From Plumapathes pennacea (lineage: Eukaryota > Cnidaria > Anthozoa > Antipatharia > Myriopathidae): a DNA stretch of 64,000 nt. Below are positions 1-11,400 of the stretch, piece by piece. Below the pieces are notes generated by a model, which had not been told where the DNA came from, made no database searches, and worked only from the letters and a program-made list of their open reading frames with translations. Positions within the stretch are counted from its first letter, which is position 1, and every line of letters starts with the position of its first letter. The translations under genes and the position numbers were made by a program. Where the stretch lies: the NCBI GenBank assembly GCA_964036295.1, contig OZ038467.1:14967670-15031669 (forward strand), written 5' to 3'.

Positions 1-582
1 GGGGAAAGGGTCATCAAAGTTTTTACTTTCTCCTGGTGTGGGGTCATCAAAGTTTTGTCCTGTCCCTACCTCAAAATGTAGAAAACGCATCAGATATTCC
101 AGAATTTCCCACAAGCACTTAAGGTCTTCCCACGTCCTTCCCCATTTGTCAAGAATCCCTGATTAAATGTTTATTTTGACTTTGTGTATTCCTCTCTTAG
201 TTTTCTCTCAGTTTCAGAGTATGATTGTTATGAAAATATAAACCAGATGTAGAAAGAAGCCAGTGCCTAGTCCATTTGCCGGGATCTGACGTTGTCATAG
301 ACTAGCTATTTTATTGTTATAAATATGAACGAAAAGTGCGTAAACACTGAACAATTCAAGACATTAACAATTCATCATTGTAAAAAATGAAAACTTCTGT
401 GTGCTTTGAGTAGTGTTTTATCCTCTGCCTTCTTTCACACAACTTTACCTGGCATGTACACGGGTACCATTTATGAGGTGAGGAAGGAAAAATCTTTAAA
501 CTGACTCCCACTAGTCGCCCTCCTCCCACCCTCCTCCCCCCCCCCCCCCCCCCCCCTCCCCACCATAAATAATGACTACTCC
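1..582. other. non-coding left edge with poly-C run
   Basis: No coding exon is recognisable here. The first 60 bases hold two copies of a short direct repeat (ggtcatcaaagttttt). An uninterrupted C run lies at about 535-556. If the HEPN exon at 612-1380 belongs to a full gene, its second exon should lie to the left on the minus strand. No NB-ARC sequence is visible in this stretch, so that exon is either outside the window or lost. Confidence 0.5.
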
Positions 583-611
583 CTAAGGCCACTGTGTGGT
601 GCAAACCTCAC

Positions 612-1380
612 CTAGCAGGAAATTCCTCAAATCTTTTACATCACGTGCTGTCTCTTCCCAATTCTTTCCTTGTTTTTCCAATTTCGCCTTGATGTCTTCC
701 ATATCTGCTGTGATGTCTGTCTGCAGAAACTTGATCATGGAACCCTGCTCTTCCAAAAGATGTTTCTGCAAACTCTGCACTTTCTCCGTTGGGAAATCTT
801 CCTCTTTCAACCCCTTGATGTTGTCGATGGTCGCTGTGCTTAGCCCAAGAGCCGTGAAAGCATCCTCAGCATGCTTTGCATAAAGATCAAAGGTCTTCTT
901 ATCGATGTTTTGAGTTGAGGCCTGGTGACAAGCAGTGTTCCTCAACCGACGCAGCTGATCAATGGCCAGAGCGCACGTTTCGTTGTGGTTACCAGTCCCG
1001 CTCTTTACAGCTGTATGGAGCGTCCTACTTGGCACAGGTAAAGGCCGCACGTACAGATCACTTAAGGTCTTCAAGTGGCCAGTTGCATCTGGTAATTTGA
1101 AGGAATCAGCGAAGATGGTGGCCTGGAACAGAGCGCTGCAGTCCCAGTCTTTGTAGGACTGGTTGGTAGGGATCTTGCACTTGGTCCCGCCCTCTTGAGC
1201 CTTGAGTTGGTTCCGGACAGCAACTGAGTCATCCCAGAGCGGGTTGGTTGGTGGACCAGCATATCGGTTGTCCCACAGGGAGACAAACGTTTTACGCAGA
1301 GCCTCAGGAAACTCATCCAACACTATAGTTGCGAACTTGAGGTAGTTCAGCTGTTCATCTGATAGTATGTACAGAGGCAT
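612..1380 (-). CDS. HEPN (DZIP3-type) first exon of an NLR-like gene, partial
   Basis: This is a 256-codon first coding exon on the minus strand, starting at ATG 1380 and ending at a G|GTGAGG donor (GT at 611-610, phase 1). It is close over its whole length to exon 1 of the intact gene at 26087-30568, and the donor position and phase are the same, which sets the exon end. The domain is a DZIP3-like HEPN fold followed by a predicted coiled coil at about residues 195-255. The R-x4-H motif (RNTACH, about residues 147-152), typical of HEPN nucleases, is kept. No stop or frameshift is present. The NB-ARC exon that normally follows a short intron is not within 600 bp downstream, so the gene either continues beyond the left edge or is a lone exon. 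The family is clear; whether it is expressed is unknown. Confidence 0.8.
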
Positions 1381-1768
1381 GGTTACGAAAAGGGACCAAA
1401 GTTGACTGGCCGACGAAAGTAAAGTTCGTTACGAACTTTGATCTGAAGTGAGAGTGAAATGTTGCGTCAATATTAATCAGCCGGTGCGTCCGCAGGCTAA
1501 TGCACCACGCCCTATACATGTGTGTTTGTGTTTTTTGCTTGATGCAGCATTGGGCTGAATTGAATATATTCAGTAAGCCGTGTACGTTAGTACTTCTGGC
1601 GTACAATGATTCAGCCTGCATACTAATGATGCATATTGATATATGGTTGGAAACTGATTGCCAAGTGTTGGCTCCTGAATTATAAGGATGTCACCTCTTT
1701 AAGTTTGTATGATCGGCATAAAACAGTACTCGAGGAAATTGCTTTATTCTGGCTTATTATCCAGTGTT
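1381..1768. repeat. duplicated 5' flank of NLR gene, copy 1
   Basis: The sequence upstream of the HEPN exon matches the sequence upstream of the intact NLR-like gene (30569-31378) base by base with scattered differences, for example the shared atacatgtgtgtttgtgtt and actgattgccaagtgttggc. The match stops near 1768. The duplication therefore included the promoter region as well as the coding exon. Copy 2 has about 420 bp of extra DNA from 30888. Confidence 0.75.
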
Positions 1769-1866
1769 TTCTTATGTCATACTTCTGTGTCAATCGATTA
1801 CTTATACTGGGCCGCTTATAATTGTATTTGCTTATCTACCTGTGTGCAGTCCACTTGTCTATTCCC

Positions 1867-2004
1867 AAGGTTATAAACTGATCCACTACTGAAGAGGTTT
1901 TGAATGTGCGGAGGTGTCAGATTGTTCTCATGTTTAAAGTCAAGAACAATCTGACACCTCCGCACATTCAAAACCTCTTCAGTAGTGGATCAGTTTATAA
2001 CCTT
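1867..2004. repeat. perfect 62-bp hairpin at the 5' end of a LINE fragment
   Basis: Bases 1867-1928 are the exact reverse complement of 1943-2004, with a 14-nt loop. The right arm is the start of a LINE reading frame; the left arm is the same LINE sequence inverted. This is what a 5' inversion or template switch during target-primed reverse transcription would leave. Confidence 0.9.
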
Positions 2005-2675
2005 AGGAATACAGACTTCACCTTACCCAGGTTTAATACTATAACATACGGGAAGCACTCTATAAGGTACATGGGGCCATACTTATGGTCAAAAATATCA
2101 CCTACAGAAAGAAACATCTCAAGTCTGAACTCTTTCAAAGAGGCCATAGGACGAAAATACCTCACACCACTCGACAAAGGAGACTGTAAAAACTGTCATT
2201 TTGCATAAGCTAGGCACAACCCAGGCACCTTGCATCATATATTTTAAGAAACTTGTAATAATTGTGTGACGTAAAGTATTGTTATATTCTGATAAATTCT
2301 AATCTTTGTTATATTTATATTACCCGAACAACTACATCCACATCAATACAAATACATCACACCAACAACTACCCACAACAGACATCACATCAAACACATC
2401 ACACCAACAACTACCCACAACAGACATCACATCAAACACATCACACCGATTTATCCAACTTATGTAGGTAACTATATTATACAATTAAGAACTGTTAAGA
2501 AACAAGTTTTATTAATTTATAACTTTAAAAAAACTTTTAGCATCGTTCGTTGCTTCTAATTAAATTTTAAACTACCGCAATATTTAAGGATTTTAAATTG
2601 TGTCCTCAATAAATGCACTAGCACTAGAACGCATCGACACGTTAATAAAGTTTACTACTACTACTACTACTTTTA
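1943..2675 (+). mobile_element. 5'-truncated non-LTR retrotransposon (LINE) tail
   Basis: The frame ending at 2208 encodes about 90 residues in the style of the C-terminal end of a CR1/Rex/Jockey-group polymerase: a conserved GKHSIRYMGPYLWSKI-type segment followed by an S-x-x-SFKEAI helix. A 3' untranslated region follows. It contains a 42-bp tandem repeat (about 2345-2445), an AATAAA at about 2643, and ends in a short (TAC)n tail near 2653-2672, as in LINEs that end in microsatellites rather than poly(A). Only the last part of the element is present. The clade assignment is inference from protein style. Confidence 0.7.
2345..2445 (+). repeat. 42-bp tandem repeat, about 2.4 copies
   Basis: A unit starting cacaccaacaactacccaca repeats every 42 bases within the LINE 3' region. 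Confidence 0.85.
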
Positions 2676-2689
2676 CAGTGCCGTCAAGA

Positions 2690-4330
2690 GACTATGCGTA
2701 AGTAAACTAATATTTAAACTAAAAGGTATAGATATGTTTAAATTGTGGGTTTAATATATGTATAGATTTAAACTTTTCACATTCAAACAGTGTTTTACTT
2801 AAAACCGAATTCACCCAAGTGACACAGCCCGGCTTACAATTCGGCTTTCAGCGGATTTACGATTTCTACACAAATGTCTCGGAAAGAAACAACACAGTGA
2901 ACTTCCGCTCTTTATGCACCTGTCAGCTTAGTATGTACGGAGGTGTAAAACCACCGTCAGTTCGTCTGTGTCAGTCCGAAGTGTAAAATCCCGGCGCACC
3001 TCAGCCCTCAACAGCTGGACAGTAGCAGCTAAAAATATAAAATATAAATTCGTGCGCCACTGATGGGAAGGGGAAAAAAAATCACAAAACACAAACACAT
3101 CCACTTTGAAAGATTGCCAACAATATCGGATCCGAACGGAAGGGAAAAAAATCTTGAAATATGAGCTAAAATATAAAGTACGCGCGCCACTGATCGAAAA
3201 GAATCACAAAAACCCAAACACATCTGCAAGCACTAGAATTAAATCTTGAAAGAAGTTTAATTAGAAACATGAGCACAAAGGAGCACAAACACAAATGATC
3301 GGTTTCAGTAGACGTTTAGTGCTAATGAGTCGAAGGAGGCGTTGAGGTGTCAAATTGCGTAAACAATGAATCCTTTTAAAAGCTTTTCTAAACGCTGGTG
3401 TATTTCGGTGTGTTTTTATCCATGATAAACCTTCATAAAAAATTTAAAAAAAAAGTGGGTGGCGTATAAGTTACCATGTGGTAACTTTAAAGGTGAAGTG
3501 GAAGTGGGTTCTACTTCGTGAAACATGTTGCTGCAACTTGCAACACGGTGGTAATACGCGCAACATTACGGTGCAACTTGCAACGCAACATTGTTGCACG
3601 ACAAGTTGCATTGAAAATGTTGCCCGTATTACTTCACCTTAACGCCACCAAAACGTCTGGGGTGGCGCACAAGTTACTTAATCCGCACATTGATAGTTTT
3701 CAATGACACATAAGCAAAGCAGTACCCCTCAAAATCAATCGTTACGGTTTTTGTTTCCAACGGTTTTTGTTCTGCAAATCGGCAAAAACTCCACAAAAAC
3801 CCTCCCCGTTCCTACCAAAACAGTCAGGCACCTTACGTGAGACTGAGGAGGACTAAGAACTGACATAACAAAACATGGCGGTCAGAAAACATGGCAGATT
3901 GATCTCACGGTCGTGGTTTCTTCGCCTACGGGCCTTCCATAATGGCATCGAGTTAGAGGAAACATGGCAATATATTTTGGCTTAGAGAAGAGATTAAAGC
4001 TCAAGAGACGAAGGTCATTTTGGGCTCTACGGACTCTATAAAGCTTCGACTCGATATCGCGAGCAGGACAAACTGTACCCGACACAAGCAAGTCATCGGA
4101 AGACGGACTTGAAATGTAGCTTAATTGCGAAAATTACAAAGAAACAGTGTGCTCACAGAGCGTGAAATGAAGGTAAGTTTTACCGCTCGAAAGAAGAATG
4201 AAGGACTCGAAATACTGTACCGAGCTACGGTTAAAACGATGTCTTTAAGTCATAACTACAACTACCGAGCTGGACATTTTGCCGGTTTTTCGTCAGGAAC
4301 AAGTAATTATGCAATTTGTGATCTCTTCCA
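2690..4330. other. intergenic, small direct repeats only
   Basis: No coding region is supported. Two direct copies of a 65-80 bp segment (about 3028-3105 and 3163-3228) share the core cgcgccactgat followed by a-rich DNA. A second candidate element lies at 3457-3678: it is flanked by two copies of gggtggcg..aagttac and contains several gcaacttgcaac motifs. Otherwise I see nothing recognisable. Confidence 0.45.
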
Positions 4331-4339
4331 TACATTTTC

Positions 4340-7300
4340 CTTTATTGATCTGAGAGAGAGCCAAGCGCACCTTGATAGTCTGCCAGCTGAAACTGTGCAC
4401 AGCCAAGGTTGTTGAAAGCGAGGGCTGTGTCTGCAGCTCTGGTGTGTGATTCTAGGGCACCTTCATGGTCACCATTCTTGAACTGCAACATTCCCTAGAG
4501 CATAATAGGTGCTTGCTTTCTGAATGGCATCCTCTTGATACAGCAACATTTTCTTCAAGCCTCGAATTGCTTGGTCGACTTCGCCGAGTTCTGCAAGAAC
4601 TCCGTTGACAGTGGTGTAGAAAGGACTGACACAGACCAGAGAAATCTCCAGTTGTGTACGAATCTCCAAGACGCACTTCGTCATAATTTCCTTGGGCTTC
4701 TTAATCTTGACTCTTTTGCAAACTGCATTAAATAAGAAAATCATTTGCAGCATAAAGGGTTGATCTTCCCCAGGTGCATTCCCTGGCATCTCCATAAAAA
4801 GCAAAGTAGGACTATTTTGAACATCTGATGGAAATTCTTCGTCGGTTTTTTGAGGACATGTTTGCGGATTCTTTGGCACACTGTCGCACAGTTCAAGTTT
4901 TTTAATAAGTACATTTGTCACAGAGTTAATGGCTTTCTCTGTTTGGATTACATAAGCACCTTGAAGAAGCCTGATTCCATCATCTGTTTCACCACGGATT
5001 ATTAGATCAATTCCTTGGTAGCACTGAAGTCTCTCTTTCATCTCAACAGGAAAGGAATGCATGTCTTGCAACTTCTCAGCTTCCTGTAGCAGCCTTTTGC
5101 TTTTCCCGTCAGACCATGTTAAATACACAAACGCTTTGGAAACAAGAAGTTGGAAGTGGTCTAGAGCTTGTTGTCGGTCCTGCGCTTGCTCGATTGTATC
5201 GTCGTAAAGCTCCGATAAAGTTGCACTGTCATACCAGAAGATCAAGTCCAGGAACATTTCTGCTTGTGACAATATTCGCACGGCTGTATCATAGTGTCAG
5301 ATGTGATTCCTTTCGAAAGAGACAATATTATGCTCTGCTGGTCTTTCAAAAACAGTCGTAAAGCCGATGAGGACTGCCCTGTGTGAAACTGTGCGTTCAA
5401 CATCTCTAAAACGGAAAGGTAGTAACCAAAGAAGCGACTTTTGGCATTCTGAAATACTTGTTTCATTTCTTCGTCTCCAATCGATACGCCAAAGGACCGC
5501 AACAACGGATGGATTGTGACTGAACTATCGCTGCAGTAAGGACTTTATTTCCAATTCTTTAAGATCTTGTTGATAGCCAGTTCTTCCTCCAGGTTTAGAA
5601 CAGCCATTGCAGCGGGGACTTCAAAAGAGCCATTGAAAACTGACAAAGAAACAAATGCTTTTTGCTGGTCAGTTGAAAGACTGCGAAAACAATGTTCGAA
5701 GAGAACTTTGATGTGGAATGTATCGGGATAAATGGACGTGTTTAGACTATCTGTGGGACTGGAGCTTATTTCGACCATCATCTTTTTCCAATTCGGACAG
5801 AGCCTTCCACCTGTGCAGACAACTGAGCAGACAAGCTTTATGGCCAGAGGAACATTGCCACTTGCTTTTGTGATGGAATCAATGGCGTCGTCAGAGGCCT
5901 CTGGTAGAATCTTCCGCACCAATTCTTTAGACGCAGACTTATCCAATGAGTTGATTCTCACTGTGGCAGTAGGAAACCAGAGGTTCGCAAATTCGAGGGA
6001 TTCTCGTGTGGCGAGCAACAGCTTTACTTTCTGGGAAGATGTCAGCACATATCGCAGGAACTCGCTCGTCTTTGCTTGCCAATAAATCGCCTGCATTGTC
6101 AAGAAACAGATAGAGGGGGGTCGAAACCGAGGAAAGCCATTGCAATACTCTGTCTTGTGCTTTTTCCTTGGATGTTTGTTCACTCTGCGGAGACAAGGTG
6201 AGGATTCTTTGGGCCATCTCACTGACTGACTTCACGCCTTGAAGAGATCTAGACAGTACAACGTGTCCTTGTGAGTCTAGTTCGTGTCCCACAGCAACCC
6301 CTACAGACGTCTTTCGAAATCCCGGCGAACCCCAAACGCTCACCAGCCGCCTGGGTTGAGTGGTCAGGTATTTAATGATGTCATCACATTCTTTGACACG
6401 TCCAGTGAAGTGAGGGATCATGGGAAAGAGGCGTGATTTGAGTTTGGAGGAAAGGGGTTGTCCTGGAAACATTAATATAATTGTTAAGGATATAAGTTAT
6501 ATTGCTGATCTATGCGGAATGCACTTTATCACAATATCCTGCCATTACCTTAAAGAGGTTCGAAGGACGTTGTTAACAAGTACAGATGAAAAACTGACGG
6601 ATATACAAGTACCATATGCCATGCATCCTGTAGCCAGGTAGCTGACAACTAAATAGTTTTCGGCTCACCTTTCAGAAAATCCCTTATGTCCTCTACTGTT
6701 TCTTGCAACTCCTTTAAGTATCCCTTGACATCTTCCATACCTTCTTGAAGCTTCAACTTAGCATCAAACTCTTCCAAAAGACGTTCCAGCAATCTGATCT
6801 CTTTCTTTGTTGGGAAGTCTTCCTGTTTCATCCCCCTGATGTTGTCGATGGTTCCTGTGCTCAGCCCAAGAGCGGTGAAAGCATCTTTAGCAAGCTTCGC
6901 ATAATGGTCAAAGGTCTTCTTATCAATGCTCCTAGTTGAAGCCTGGTGAAAAAGTTCGTTCCTCAGCCGACGTAGCTGATCAATGGCCAGAGTGCATGTT
7001 TCATTGTTGTCACCAGAGCGCTGCTATTCACAGTCGTGTGGAATTCTCTACTTGGCAAATTCAAAGGTTCCACGTACAGATCACTCAAGGGCTTGAAGTG
7101 GCCACTGGACACATCTGGCAATTTGAAATAACCCGCGAAGAGTATGGCTTGAGACAGAGCGGTGCAGTCCCAGTCTTTGTAGGACTTGTCTGTGGGGATC
7201 TTGCACTTGGCGCCCTTTTTAGCCTTGACATAGCTCCGGAAAGCAACCGAGTCATCCCAGGACAGGTTGATTGGCGGCCAAGCGTATCGGTTGTTCCAAA

Positions 7301-7403
7301 GGGAAACAAACTTTACGCATAGCCTCAGGAAACTCATCCAACGCAATAGCTGCGAACTTGAACTATAGTTCAGCTGCTGGTCTGTTAGTCTGTACAGAGA
7401 CAT
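4340..7403 (-). pseudogene. HEPN-NB-ARC-TPR NLR-like pseudogene
   Basis: This is a broken paralogue of the intact gene at 26087-30568. The HEPN exon runs from ATG 7403 to a G|GTGAGC donor at 6668 and has frameshifts near 7310-7370 and 7015. Its R-x4-H motif (RNELFH) survives. Exon 2 begins after a ccag acceptor at 6462, in the same phase as the intact gene. The P-loop reads GSPGFRKT, with Arg in place of a required Gly; the Walker B-like LYLFLDNAGD is present. Further frameshifts occur near 6085 and 5540, and a stop or frame change near 5290. The winged-helix and linker regions follow in pieces, and only about one and a half TPR units remain at 4340-4500. Several independent lesions make function very unlikely. 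Confidence 0.88.
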
Positions 7404-8409
7404 GGTAAGCTGAAGGAGGCAAAGTGGTTTGGCTAACGAACGTAAAATTATGGAGTGATGAGACACAAGTAAAAGCAGTTTGAGGCGATTATCATTTGGT
7501 ACATCCCAAACGCTGGTAAAATGTTTGAAAATCAATCAGTCAAAACTTTATTTAGCAGACTTTATGTGTTTAATCATTTTTTCCTGTTTAAGCGGTTTGA
7601 TACTGGAGATCATATATATTACTTCACTCTAACAAAACTCACCACCGTCCACTTATTAGGCGACTATGATACTACATTTGACAAACATGACCACAGAATG
7701 CGATACCACATTCCTCCAAAGGTAACGATTATTGTGCTCCGGTATCCTTAATTTTAGCGCAGTTATAAAAGCGGGGTATGGTTTTAAAACAGTCTGGCTA
7801 GAATTTTGTTTCCAAACGTCAATTCTTTGGGGTGTTTTAAAAGATTTTATGAGCCCGCCTGTGCCTTGGCTTTCTAAGGCGCCTTCAACAAAATAAAGCC
7901 ACGGAGTTACGGGCATTGAAAAAATTAATACTAACTGAAACTAACTCCCAACTATAACATGCAGCTGGATTATTACTAAAAAATATGAAAAGAATCAGTT
8001 ATGTTTGTATCGTAAGCCATATAACGGTCATGACTAATTTGTACATTAGTGCAATTCCGTTATTCAAACCCTGCTTCATAACTTTTTGTTACCTTTGCTT
8101 CGTTGCCAATTGCACTGAAGTTCTGCTTCGGTTCCAGGTTATTTTGCGCCCATAACTGAAAAAGAAGTTTTAATGAGCAGCGGCTTCAGGCATAAGGTAA
8201 AAATCAGCAGATTAATGAGCATTTTCAACTAATAACATGATCTATTTTTAACAAAATTGTCAGTTGTTTGTGATTGTCCGGGCTAGAGTAGTCTCTAGGA
8301 AGACTACTGTTGATGACCGACGTTTCCACTCCCTGAGCGGAAATCGTTTTCAGAGTCAAGTGAAGAATCATGTCTTTGAAGATAACATTCCGCCGAAAAA
8401 TTAGTCACC
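7404..8409. other. intergenic, no gene seen
   Basis: The first 120 bases resemble a diverged version of the 5' flank shared by the two other NLR paralogues. The rest is AT-rich sequence with no supported coding exon and no clear repeat until the satellite begins near 8410. Confidence 0.4.
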
Positions 8410-11400
8410 AACAAAAATCGGAGTCTCCTGAAGACCACTCTAACCCATAAGTCTGATGCAAAATGATGCGAAAACGAAAACGCCTTGATCGGGAGACAAA
8501 ACATTTACCGGCGCCGATGCATTCCTGTGTCTTTCCTCTTTTTGTTTTCTTGTCTCACAAATATTTTGAATAACAAGCACTTTCGGTTTACCTTGTTTCA
8601 TTTTGGGCTTATGATACAAAATTCAACCAATTTGTCATTTAAGTGTAACGTTAGCTCTTTCTGTTGATTGTCCTGGTCCCTCCAAATAAACAACTGGCAC
8701 ACATCTATATATGAAGTACTTATATGTAAGATATGTGCACGACGATCGGCAGCAATCATGTCGTCATTTTCTATATTAACAAATTTTATCGTTTTGAGCT
8801 TGTGAGGAACAGTTATTGCGTTTGTTTTATAGCGCTATGGCATGCCTTTTCCATGAAGTCTTAAATATTTCTGTCGTATGTCGCCGGAATGTTTTTACAT
8901 ACCGAAACTGTGCCGAAGTTAACTAAATCCAACCTTCCTGCCACTCGTTTGGATTCGTGCTGATTTCCAATGATCGCAGACAGCTTCCTGTGATTCGTGG
9001 CTATATGAATGGCTAAATGGAGGCTTTTAATCTGAGCCTCATAGACGACCAATGTATTCTTGATAATTCTTAAGACATACTTGCTTGATTTCATCGCTTA
9101 CTCTCTGAGTTGGCTTTACAGTTTCATTAGAAAAATCTCGATTTTGTAGGTTGCCAAGGGTTACGCTGACAACTCACTTCTTTAAAGTATTAATTGCCTG
9201 GTCCCTTCAAATGAATAACTGGCAAACATTTATATATGAAGTACTTATGTAAGATATGGGTGTGAAGTTCGGCAGTAATGATGCATTTGGTCGTTTTCCA
9301 ACTTGACAAATGTTATCGTTTTGAGCTTAAGAAGAACAGCTAATGGCGTCTGTTTTATACTCATTTTAGCGCTATGGCAAGTCTATGGCATAAACTCTAA
9401 AATATTTCTATCATATGTTGACGGAATGCTTTTACATACCGTAACTGTGTCGAAGTTACTAATCAGCCTTCCTGCCACCCATTTGGATTCGTGCTGATTT
9501 GCAATGATTGCAGACAGCTGCTTGTGATTCGTAGCTATATGAATGGCTAAGGAGGCTTTTAATCTCAGCCTCATAGGCGACTAATGTATTCTTTATGATT
9601 CTCAATTAACAACAATCGGAGTCTCCTGAAGACCACTCTAACCCATAAGATCACAACCAACCAACCCGACGAACTATTTACACTTCTGGGTTTAAAACAT
9701 TTGCGCAATAACAAAATAGTTACCAAATGTGGGAAAACATCCTTTGTTTAATTATTTGAGATGTATCTATAAATAAGTCTCATACAAAATGATGCAAAAA
9801 TGAAAACGCCTTGATCGGCAGACAAAACATTTACCGGCGCCCATGCACTCCTGTGTCTTTCCTCTTTTTGTTTTCTTGTCTCACAAATATTTTGAATAAC
9901 AAGCACTTTCGGTTTACCTTGTTTCATTTTGGGCTTATGATACAAAATTCAACCAATTTGTCATTTAAGTGTAACGTTAGCTCTTTCTGTTGATTGTCCT
10001 GGTCCCTCCAAATAAACAACTGGCACACATCTATATATGAAGTACTTATATGTAAGATATGTGCACGACGATCGGCAGCAATCATGTCGTCATTTTCTAT
10101 ATTAACAAATTTTATCGTTTTGAGCTTGTGAGGAACAGTTATTGCGTTTGTTTTATAGCGCTATGGCATGCCTTTTCCATGAAGTCTTAAATATTTCTGT
10201 CGTATGTCGCCGGAATGTTTTTACATACCGAAACTGTGCCGAAGTTAACTAAATCCAACCTTCCTGCCACTCGTTTGGATTCGTGCTGATTTCCAATGAT
10301 CGCAGACAGCTTCCTGTGATTCGTGGCTATATGAATGGCTAAATGGAGGCTTTTAATCTGAGCCTCATAGACGACCAATGTATTCTTGATAATTCTTAAG
10401 ACATACTTGCTTGATTTCATCGCTTACTCTCTGAGTTGGCTTTACAGTTTCATTAGAAAAATCTCGATTTTGTAGGTTGCCAAGGGTTACGCTGACAACT
10501 CACTTCTTTAAAGTATTAATTGCCTGGTCCCTTCAAATGAATAACTGGCACACATCTATATATGAAGTACTTATGTAAGATATGGGTGTGAAGTTCGGCA
10601 GTAATGATGCATTTGGTCGTTTTCCAACTTGACAAATGTTATCGTTTTGAGCTTAAGAAGAACAGCTAATGGCGTCTGTTTTATACTCATTTTAGCGCTA
10701 TGGCAAGTCTATGGCATAAACTCTAAAATATTTCTATCATATGTTGACGGAATGCTTTTACATACCGTAACTGTGTCGAAGTTACTAATCAGCCTTCCTG
10801 CCACCCATTTGGATTCGTGCTGATTTGCAATGATTGCAGACAGCTGCTTGTGATTCGTAGCTATATGAATGGCTAAGGAGGCTTTTAATCTCAGCCTCAT
10901 AGGCGACTAATGTATTCTTTATGATTCTCAATTAACAACAATCGGAGTCTCCTGAAGACCACTCTAACCCATAAGATCACAACCAACCAACCCGACGAAC
11001 TATTTACACTTCTGGGTTTAAAACATTTGCGCAATAACAAAATAGTTACCAAATGTGGGAAAACATCCTTTGTTTAATTATTTGAGATGTATCTATAAAT
11101 AAGTCTCATACAAAATGATGCAAAAATGAAAACGCCTTGATCGGCAGACAAAACATTTACCGGCGCCCATGCACTCCTGTGTCTTTCCTCTTTTTGTTTT
11201 CTTGTCTCACAAATATTTTGAATAACAAGCACTTTCGGTTTACCTTGTTTCATTTTGGGCTTATGATACAAAATTCAACCAATTTGTCATTTAAGTGTAA
11301 CGTTAGCTCTTTCTGTTGATTGTCCTGGTCCCTCCAAATAAACAACTGGCACACATCTATATATGAAGTACTTATATGTAAGATATGTGCACGACGATCG

